Assembly: GCA_016169945.1 (NCBI GenBank)
Contig: JADLSH010000036.1
Span: 496,001 to 560,000, forward strand
Direction of reading: 5' to 3'
DNA: 64,000 nt
Source of the DNA: Trachythela sp. YZ-2020
Lineage: Eukaryota > Cnidaria > Anthozoa > Malacalcyonacea > Clavulariidae
A program made the translations under genes and the position numbers. This document shows positions 56,776 to 64,000 of the stretch, piece by piece (the first letter of the stretch is position 1; every line of letters begins with the position of its first letter). A model generated the notes under the pieces. The model was not told where the DNA came from and did not search any database. It saw nothing but the letters and a program-made list of their open reading frames with translations.

Positions 56776-57198
56776 TTAACAGTTATCAAAAACATCTGAC
56801 TTTTCCATGCATCCAACTGATTTTATATGTTGCATCAGGACTTCATTTAATTTGCTTTTGTTCCGGCTTGCAAAAAATCGTTTACCATAAGCTCCATATA
56901 TCGTTTTTATTTCCTGTTTTGTGTATGTACTCGTTTCAAAAATACTTGGTCTTTTTGTGACCAATGCAACAAACATGTTGTGACTATCTTGTCTCTGGAT
57001 ACTGTTATCGTCTTTGATAGATTGCAATGTTATTTTATCAGCAGTTCTTTCTTTAACTTTTCTTTTCTCTTGGACTCGCTTTCGATGTGCCTCAGTTTTG
57101 CTAACATTGTAATCTCTTCGAAAATCACGAATGTACTGTCCAGCCAATAATATCAGCCAAAATGACAAGCTTCTGACCTTCCACACCTTCAATGTCAA
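56776..57198 (-). CDS. Small protein with SAP-like C-terminus, in the P-like element
   Basis: 140 residues. Basic, coiled-coil-like N-terminal half (EAHRKRVQEKRKVKERT) and a C-terminal 35-residue helix-turn-helix resembling a SAP motif (YTKQEIKTIYGAYG ... NKSKLNEVLMQHI). SAP motifs bind AT-rich DNA. It lies between the end of transposase B and the right TIR and converges on it. It may be an accessory gene of the element; the family is not recognised, and the first about 20 residues may not be coding. Confidence 0.45.
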   Translation of the reverse strand: MTLKVWKVRSLSFWLILLAGQYIRDFRRDYNVSKTEAHRKRVQEKRKVKERTADKITLQSIKDDNSIQRQDSHNMFVALVTKRPSIFETSTYTKQEIKTIYGAYGKRFFASRNKSKLNEVLMQHIKSVGCMEKSDVFDNC

Positions 57199-57370
57199 TC
57201 ACTGACCTTTCGTATAAAAATAGCTTTCGATTTCCCGCAATAAAAATACGCTAAATATACTGCACAGGCGAACCAGCTGAGGCGGCGACCGAACCTTTCA
57301 CGAAGATATAATCACACGCCGAACAATAGCCGAAGGTCGCAATCGGAATTAATACGTCACGAATTTACGT

Positions 57371-57868
57371 CACGAGAACCGGCTACTTATGGAACACATC
57401 TCGCGAAAACGTCAAAGAATACCCGCTGTTATAAATCCCGTAAAATAGTTTCATCAACTGTTTTTCGGTATTGACCATATTTGATTATGCAATAGAACAT
57501 CGTCTGAATCGTAAAAAAACACAAAAATGATTAACCGGCACATGAAAAATGATTAATGGAGCACATTAAACGTTCACGTGATTGGTGTTTCATCCCTTTC
57601 TTTCTCCCCTCGCCTTCCCTCGAGCGCCCGCAATCCTTGCTGTTATTTTATTGCTCGAAACGCCATGTAATAATTTCGTATTATCAATAATTCGCCATGC
57701 AAATGATGCGATATTTTCGTTTTGAATCATTGTTCGAATTGAAAGAACGTTTGAAGCTATTCACTGCATAATATAAGCTCTATGATTTATTCAAGTAAGT
57801 ACAATAATTTGAATATACTACGCTATATTTAGTCCTACTCGTCACAGTTCTTAGTTGGACTCCCTGTG
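57371..57868. repeat. Right terminal inverted repeat of the P-like element
   Basis: Complementary to the left TIR but with an additional internal segment (about 57390-57560). Short GGARCACAT repeats border that segment, suggesting the left copy lost it by recombination. Confidence 0.78.
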
Positions 57869-57875
57869 GTGTGAC
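57869..57875. repeat. Target site duplication GTGTGAC, right copy
   Basis: Partner of 34285-34291, immediately after ...CTCCCTGTG. Confidence 0.8.
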
Positions 57876-58739
57876 GTTCAAAATGTGGATTTATGTACTG
57901 GAATGGTGTGGTTTGGTTAACATCAAGAGAAAATAGTCTCAGGTTAATTCAACCTCATTATTTCAAGGATAGAAGTAAAACTATTTATTGTAAAATTCGA
58001 CGTAGTTGGCAAGTGTGTCAATGTGTATGTACGTAAGAAAAATTTACAACAGTTGGTTATTTATAAGAAATATTGAACTTGATATTGTTATTTTTACATT
58101 GGTAAAAATTGGAACCCATGGTGAAACTAAGTGTAACTAATTGCGTAGGTGTTGCCGTTGAACATACAAGACGTGGGACATATGGTAATTAATTGTGCTA
58201 AAATTATTGAATATAAGTTATGCTACACAATTGTGATATGTCCTCTTGAATTGGCTATGTTATGTACAAGTTTGCGTGAATATATGAATATAATGAAAGT
58301 TTCATTAGGTGTTCATAATACTATTGGTTTCCAAGCGAATTATTTTGTGTGTGGTAGATCTTGACAATTGATATATCCATATATGTGTGATTGATTTATA
58401 CAAGTCCAGTAGTGTCTAAGAGGCCATTAGAGTTCTTATTCATTTCTGCATCCATTACGAGCTTGTTGAGGTGTTATTGCATTTCTTACACGGTTCAGAT
58501 AATTAGAGGGATGTGGTGAAAGGGTTTAATACTCTTGAGTTTCTTGTGAGTGATTCTTTATGATCATCCAGTGTGCCCATTGTGTGTGTTTTAGCATGTC
58601 TGTATCACTTCTTGCAAGATTGGATTTTTGGAGGTAATTGGGTGTGTAGATGGTAATATATGGGTATTTAACCAATGGTCAATGGTGTGTTAGGTTAGTC
58701 AAGTATAGTGTATTCAAATTATTTTGTGTTATTATTAGT
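57876..58739 (-). other. Penelope element region downstream of RT, degraded
   Basis: Expected to hold the GIY-YIG endonuclease and 3' UTR, but I see no convincing open frame or GIY-YIG motif. Stops occur in all minus frames. Confidence 0.4.
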
Positions 58740-59363
58740 CTTGAATTTTGCTGTTACCAGTGTGTCCTTGAGATTTCTGTTTCTTTGATATGCTACAATT
58801 GGAGGTTCTAGCCATATAATTTGCAATGTAGGATCATTTTCAATAATGTTCCAGTGATTGGGTAGTATTTGACCAATGTATTTAGTATTGTTGTTGTATT
58901 GTATTGTGAAGATAGGGCTGTTGTTTGTTTTGGGTGTCTGGTCTTTGTTAAGTAATTCATTTGGGTAAATTGTAATGCTTTGTTGAAATCCGCAATTATG
59001 TTGTCATGTCTGTACCCATCGTGGGTCAGTCCAATGAGTAGGTGGTCTAGTCTTTGTTTTAGTCTGTCGTTGTCAGTGATAATACGTCTGTATCGTAGTA
59101 CCTGGCTGTAAATAACTGCATTTCTGCATGCTTGAGGGTGGAATGAGTTTTTGGTGTAATAGAAGGGTTCTGTCTGTTGGTTTAATGTACAGATCTGATT
59201 CAAGTTTATTATTGGAGTTGATGCAAATGGTTGTGTCGAGGAAATTTACTGATTTATGTGAATATGTGTAGTCAAATTTTATTGTAGGGTGGAAATTGTT
59301 CATGTATGTTAAAAATTGTTGGAGTGTTTTTGTATATGTCATGCATGCTTGGGGAAGGAGCAT
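58740..59363 (-). pseudogene. Penelope-like reverse transcriptase, C-terminal part (5'-truncated)
   Basis: Minus strand pieces: TIKFDYTYSHKSVNFLDT and LYIKPTDRTLLLH (59363-59170), then SFHPQACRNAVIYSQVLRYR and IGLTHDGYRHDNI (59170-58808), then EPPIVAYQRNRNLKDTLV (58810-58740). These are the palm end, thumb and linker motifs of Penelope RT. At least two frame changes. The catalytic YxDD lies in the missing 5' part. The element continues at 34291 after the P-like insertion. Confidence 0.8.
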
Positions 59364-60480
59364 TGGAAAAGTGATGGGGAAGGGGTGGGGAGGAGACTAT
59401 TTCCTTTGCCCGATATTTCTCGGCTGCTTTGAGCTTGCAGGAATTTTGTCAAAAAAACTTTGTGCATGAATTGTTTTCCACGAAGCTCTGAGGCGTGATA
59501 CGGCAAGGGATTTCCTGTACTTTCGCATCAATTAATTATTTGCAAAAACGTACCATATTCAATAAATAGCATAACTTACCAGTGATAATGTACAAGTAAT
59601 GCAACAACATCTACTCAATTTACCGTACTGGGATGTGCAGTGGCGGCAACTGCCCCCCCCCCCACCTTTAGATAAAATAGACAACGGCAACGTCGGTAAC
59701 TGACCCCCCCCCCCCAACCACCAGAGAAGGTTAATTTTCGCCACTGGGAACGTGAGAAACATATTTTATAGTTTTAAATTGAATCCACATTTCTTAATAA
59801 AAGTGCTTATCTGATGTCAGGGATTTAAAAAATATAAAGCACTTAATTATATGAAAACTCGATTATATTTTTAAGAGTAAACAAAGTTATTGTATTGCTG
59901 TATATAGTAGACATACTATGAAACATGTACATTTGTTCAGTTCGTTTTTTTTATATCAAGTAAAAACATTCGTGGAAATAGATACTGACATATTTTCCGT
60001 GTTTTAATCTTATCACGACATCGTTTGAATATAAAACAATAATATTTATCACTGCCACGCCGTTAATATTCTTTGCACTATAAAAATAAAGCTTGTGTAG
60101 TCAGCTATTTTTTCTCAAAAGTCCTTTTTAGTGGGTTTATAGTGATAATAACATTCTACATACACGCAAACGAGGCTTGACTTTCTCTTTATCTCAAAAT
60201 GAAAATTGTGAATTTTGTATACAATGTGTCTATTTTGGATCCATCTTCGTTGAGGTATTGTCGGGAAATTAGATTGTCCTTTTTACTGCTCAAGGTGTAA
60301 ACATGTGTTTAGATGAGCAAAAAATGTTACTAATTTTTTTTTGAAATATTTGGATGAAGAAAATATCGTGTCAGGTTAATTTTTCAAAGTGTTAAATTTT
60401 TCGACTATTCGTAACACTCGTAATTATATGCGAATATGAAAGTAAGAATAATAGTTAATAACTTATGATTAGATATGCAT
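59364..60480. other. Intergenic, no gene seen
   Basis: AT-rich. Poly-C tracts at 59650-59665 and 59703-59717 lie in a short repeat CTGCCCCCCCC...AACTGACCCCCC. Confidence 0.5.
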
Positions 60481-60558
60481 ATACATGCAAATAATGACAC
60501 GAGAGGGCAATAAAAGGCGAAATCTACGGGCAAAAGCACCATTCTCGCTCAGTTACCA

Positions 60559-60756
60559 GTGGATAAAGCAGTGACTAGACGGAAGACTTGGACGTACGAC
60601 CCACGTGATTTTCCAATGGCAGAAGTTCAGTCTCCAGAAGACCCACAACGTGAACAAGCAGAGCTCGACATAGTGCTGCCAGAACCAGAACCAGCAGCAG
60701 CTGTATTAAAGCAAGATTTACCTGTGCAACAGGACGGAGAACTTGAGGTAACCATA
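60559..60756 (+). CDS. Candidate first exon of an unknown gene
   Basis: ATG at 60559; 60-odd codons rich in Pro, Glu and Gln (LPEPEPAAAVLKQDLPVQQ), ending at a good donor (CTTGAG|GTAACC, about 60747). Upstream AT-rich DNA has AATAAAAGG near 60510. The likely acceptor is TTTTTCTTAG at about 61892, which begins the gag-like exon. This suggests a leader exon of the retrotransposon or a host gene captured by it. No domain. Confidence 0.35.
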
Positions 60757-60883
60757 TATATTGTTGCTTACAAACATTTCTAAATCGTTCTTCATACCTG
60801 TAACATGCTTCCTTCGATAGGAAGGTTCGTTGCACGACTTCACATAATGTCTGGCTGTATTGACTAGTGTACGCATGAGATTA

Positions 60884-61445
60884 ATACTTATGGTGATTTC
60901 TCACCAGTAACTGAGCAATGACTGCCGTGGCGAGATGGTTCGTCGGATGATTTCAGATAATGATTGAATTTATTGTGAGATAATATACTGTATTGCGTGT
61001 GCACAGGAGATTTATACTTACGGTGATTTCTCACCGGTATATCTGTAGAATTATTCCTTCGATGGGATGGTTCGTTGGATAACTTCAGATAATGTTCGAC
61101 TGTATTGTGTGTGCACAGGAGATTTATACTTACGGTGATTTCTCACCAGTTTTGTCTGTAGAATGAATCCCTCGGCGAGATGGTTCGTTGGATGACTTCA
61201 GATAGTGTTTGACTGTATTGCGTGTGCACAGGAGATATTATATACTTATGGTGATTTGTCACCAGTTTTGTCTGTAGAATGAATCCCACCGCGAGATGGT
61301 TCGTTGGATGACTTCAGATAATGTTTGACTGTATTGTGCACAGGAGATTTATATTTACGGTGATTTCTCACCGCTTTATCTGTAGAATGAGCCCTTCGGT
61401 GAGAGCGTTCGTTGGATGACTTCAGATAATATGTGAATGCTATTC
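60884..61445. repeat. 110-130-bp minisatellite with hairpin motif
   Basis: Five units, each with GGTGATTTCTCACC (at 60892, 61022, 61134, 61250, 61359), then GAGATGGTTCGTTGGATGAC and GTGTGCACAGGAGATTTAT. The GGTGA/TCACC arms can form a stem in each unit. Confidence 0.85.
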
Positions 61446-61892
61446 TATACCAGTGTATAAAGTGCATTCTTGATTTGAAGGTAGTTTGCATTCCTAAGTA
61501 AAACCTTTTGGTGTTTGCTTGGCTTATTGCAATTCAGCAATGTTTTAAAACAGTTTTTGAATGATTGCGTTTGAATAAAAGACCTATTGTACGCGATTTG
61601 TTCCTTTGATTATTGTTAAGGCTAACAGTGAATTGAGAGTGATTTTGCGTGATTGAGTGATTTGAGTGATTTGAGTGATTTTGCGGCTCATTGCCTTCAG
61701 TATATAAGTTGACTAAATGCCTGATGCATTTAGTTAGCCTTATGAATAAGGTTAGTTTCTGCATCCGTGTCTAACCGTAAAGTGAACGAATGCGAACGTT
61801 GTTTGGCAAGGGGCGGGATGGGGTGAATGATAGGTTTACGTGCTAATACTGAAGAAATACTGAGGCTTGTTCCCTATCCCTTTTTCTTAGTC

Positions 61893-62305
61893 TAGACCTT
61901 TGTCAGAGTTTAACAGTTACGAAGCTTTAGAGATGGTTGACGCTATACAACGCTGCGCTCATGATAATACATGTGATAAGGAGGCGTACTATCGTTTGGT
62001 GTATCAAACTGCGCGTGACAAGCTTTATTTACCAACTACACATTTTCGTAGTTTATATACTGCTTCGTCTGCTGGGCGATAAAAATTATGAAAAAGTGTG
62101 TGAGGCAGTGTCTAAAGTTGAAAAGAGTTATGATCGTAAAACCCGCGACGCAAGACCGACAGGAACCATGTTCCCGACGAGAACTGGACGTTTCTCATCG
62201 ACTACGCTCAGGTGCTTTTACTGTCATAGGCCAGGACATTTTAAAGCAAATTGTAATAAGATGAAGAGCGATTTAAAAGCAAAGGATACAAAGGAAAATA
62301 AGTAA
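61893..62305 (+). pseudogene. Gag-like protein with CCHC knuckle (retrotransposon)
   Basis: Open after a TTTTTCTTAG acceptor: SEFNSYEALEMVDAIQRC, then a one-base shift near 62078 into DKNYEKVCEAVSKVEKSY and a knuckle CFYCHRPGHFKANC near the C-terminus, ending in a Lys-rich tail. It precedes the RT remains in the same direction and would be the nucleic-acid-binding structural protein. Confidence 0.65.
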
Positions 62306-62569
62306 AGAACAAAATATCACAATAATAATAATAAATAAAATTTTAAAAAAAAAGTGTGCACTACAAGAACTCGAAATTAGTAGACTAATCTAACAAGCCA
62401 AATATGTTAACGGATGAAAATATTTATTAAAAATTTCCTGCTATTATTGTTTCTGTGTATATACTAGGTTGTGCTGCATGTCAGGAACTTCTGTACTGTC
62501 AGGAACTGGGTCTGAGCTGTTATCTCTCTGCTGGCTTGTCGGGGTTTTCCCTGAAAACTGTTTTTGTGC

Positions 62570-64000
62570 TTTGCAGAACCATAGATTTTGGCCTTGGGAA
62601 GTTGATAAAAATTTTGACGCGCAAATGTCTATGGAGATCATCAAGAATGACATCAAGTGGGTAAACATTCATGGGGACCCCGTCACTCTTGGCGGAGAGA
62701 TGACAGCCAATGCTCATTTAGAAAAAATTATACCCCAAGTTGAGGCTGGGGAATGTATTGGAGACATTGAGAAGTTAAACTTTCGGGACCCAGATAGTTT
62801 CTCTGCGGTAACATTGGTTATTGGGAAGAAATTGCAGCTATTAATCCTTCCGCTGAGCAACATGATAAAGTCCTTGGATGGATAAGACATAAGGTTTCTA
62901 CCAATCCTTTTTCCAAACACTTCACGGGCTAATTTAAGGGGATCAGCTACGATTCTGATCGTTCCCCTCCGATTGTCCTAAAAAACAATGTAACATGCAA
63001 GCCATTTCGAGAGTTTGTCGGAAAGACTTTGCTAGATCGACTAGCAACTGGTGCTATTTCTCTGGTTGGGAAAGTTGGTGTTGTTCCCCCTCCGTCTCTG
63101 ATCATGCCCCTCACGATCGAACCGGCAAAACCCAGATTGTGCTATGATGCTCGATACCTAAATCTCTGGATGAAGGATCAACCATTTACTCTGGATAAGT
63201 TAAAGGATATTCCTCGTTGTGTTTATAAAGATAGCTATCAAACCGTGTTAGATGATAAGTCAGGCTATGATCACATTTTATTGAATGCTCAGAGTCGGAC
63301 TTATTTCGGTTTTCAATGGGGAGGCTGGTATTTTACATCTAATACCCTACCTTTTGGATGGAAAATCTCCCCATACATTTATCATACTACAGGGCTTATG
63401 GCCAGTCACTATTTTCGCTCCCATGGAATCCTGACGACAGATATAATGGTCAAATGCAGATTGCACTTGATAAAGGACAATACGCAGATTTACCAACTTG
63501 GGATGAACGGAGGTATGCTGCAGCCCGATCCACCGTTTTTGCGGTTGTATACTATCTTGTACTGCTAGGTCACTGTCTGAGCTTGTCTAAGTCCATCCTC
63601 ATACCACGCCAGGTGGTGCCATATTTGGAATTCCTCGCAGATTCTTCGAAGGAAGTTTTTCACCTTATACCGGAGAAAAAGGCAAAGTTCCTACAGCTTA
63701 TTCGACAAACTTTGGGAAGTGCGTTTGTTAGCGTAAAAACCCTACAACGTATCGTGGGCAAATTTATCTCTTTCTCTGGCTGTGCCGGCGGCCAGATTGC
63801 TCACCAGAGTGACGAACAGTGCCATATCTCGGAGTCAGCGTAATTTGAAGCCAATTCCAGTCCAGGGCCCCCTTAGAGACGAGGTTTCCCACTGGTTGAC
63901 GACAGTTTTAGAGACGACATACTGCGTTGTACTACATGCAATTGGCGAAAGTACTGAACTCAGATGGCGCGTCACGGGATACCTGCAATTAATTACAGGC
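62570..64000 (+). pseudogene. DIRS/Ngaro-like reverse transcriptase-RNase H (broken, runs off the window)
   Basis: Recognisable motifs: NHRFWPWEVDKNFDAQM (62580), KPFREFVGKTLLDRL, PRLCYDARYLNLWM, DDKSGYDHILL, FGFQWGGWYF, LPFGWKISPYIYH (63029-63400). A shift at about 63435 moves to FSLPWNPDDRYNGQ, then LSKSILIPRQVVPYLEFL and SVKTLQRIVGKFISFSG. The end (63840 onwards) enters an RNase H-like region (GPLRDEVSHWL). No protease or DDE integrase precedes it, and the RT type recalls tyrosine-recombinase retrotransposons; that assignment is inference. The YxDD box has been damaged at the shift. Confidence 0.6.

Larger units (their letters stand above)
34292..57868. mobile_element. 23.6-kb P-superfamily-like composite DNA transposon
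   Basis: Inverted ends CACAGGGAGTCCAACTAAG (left) and the complement at 57850-57868 are bounded by a 7-bp direct repeat. Left TIR about 34292-34625; right TIR about 57371-57868, with an extra segment of about 180 bp between GGAGCACATT and GGAACACAT. Inside are two P/THAP9-family transposase pseudogenes (37174-40206 minus; about 44740-56413 plus), a SAP-like ORF, MITEs, and BEL/Pao 2. Without BEL/Pao 2 the element is about 17 kb, far larger than classical P elements (about 3 kb). The known P duplication is 8 bp; here 7 bp match. Confidence 0.72.

Noticed and set aside
58149..58364. 71-codon + frame downstream of the Penelope RT
   Set aside because: No GIY-YIG motif in it or in its complement, and composition typical of AT-rich chance frames.
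60883..61445. CRISPR array
   Set aside because: The units are long, diverged and without unique spacers; this is a eukaryotic minisatellite.

Overview
This window looks like repeat-rich chromosomal DNA of a cnidarian, most likely an anthozoan; no species can be named from sequence alone. The evidence is AT-rich DNA with canonical GT-AG introns, tRNA-derived SINEs and ACAAGTTGT-rich MITEs of a kind I associate with corals and anemones, and a spliced PAN-plus-pentraxin gene. Nothing here is bacterial: there are no operons, CRISPR arrays or bacterial ribosome sites. Nearly all other coding sequence belongs to transposons, most of it broken.

Layout. (1) 40-12402 is a complete but decayed Polinton/Maverick (adintovirus-like virus-derived transposon, 12,363 bp). 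It has about 570-bp terminal inverted repeats, AG...CT ends and a perfect 6-bp target duplication TGCGGC, and it sits in the tRNA-like head of a SINE. It carries protein-primed DNA polymerase B, a chromodomain integrase, an adenain-like protease, major and minor capsid genes, a pX-like basic protein and several small unknown genes. No packaging ATPase was found, and at least ten frameshifts or stops interrupt its genes. (2) 13661-18777 is the one host gene I can assemble: five exons on the + strand with matching splice phases, encoding a 318-residue secreted PAN-pentraxin protein. Its introns hold SINEs and nested MITEs. (3) 20211-31895 is a Ty3/Gypsy fragment split by a BEL/Pao element (22030-31746, - strand), which itself contains two 5'-truncated LINEs of the same kind in opposite orientations. 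(4) About 31896-34291 and 57869-59363 are the two halves of a 5'-truncated Penelope-like element (- strand). The left part carries a hammerhead ribozyme and the right part carries reverse-transcriptase remains. They are separated by (5) a 23,577-bp element, 34292-57868, with imperfect terminal inverted repeats and a 7-bp target duplication GTGTGAC. It contains two distinct P/THAP9-superfamily transposase pseudogenes, a SAP-like small gene, MITEs, and a young BEL/Pao element (45133-51527, duplication ATTGG). (6) 60480-64000 has a 110-130-bp minisatellite, then gag and reverse-transcriptase pseudogenes of a probable DIRS/Ngaro-type retrotransposon running off the window end.

Reading the nesting gives a relative chronology. 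The BEL/Pao inserted into the Ty3 remnant and then received the two LINEs. The giant P-like element inserted into the Penelope copy and then received the second BEL/Pao, whose LTRs differ at only two places. Many lesions are single-base changes in short homopolymers, so assembly errors should be excluded before the elements are treated as dead.
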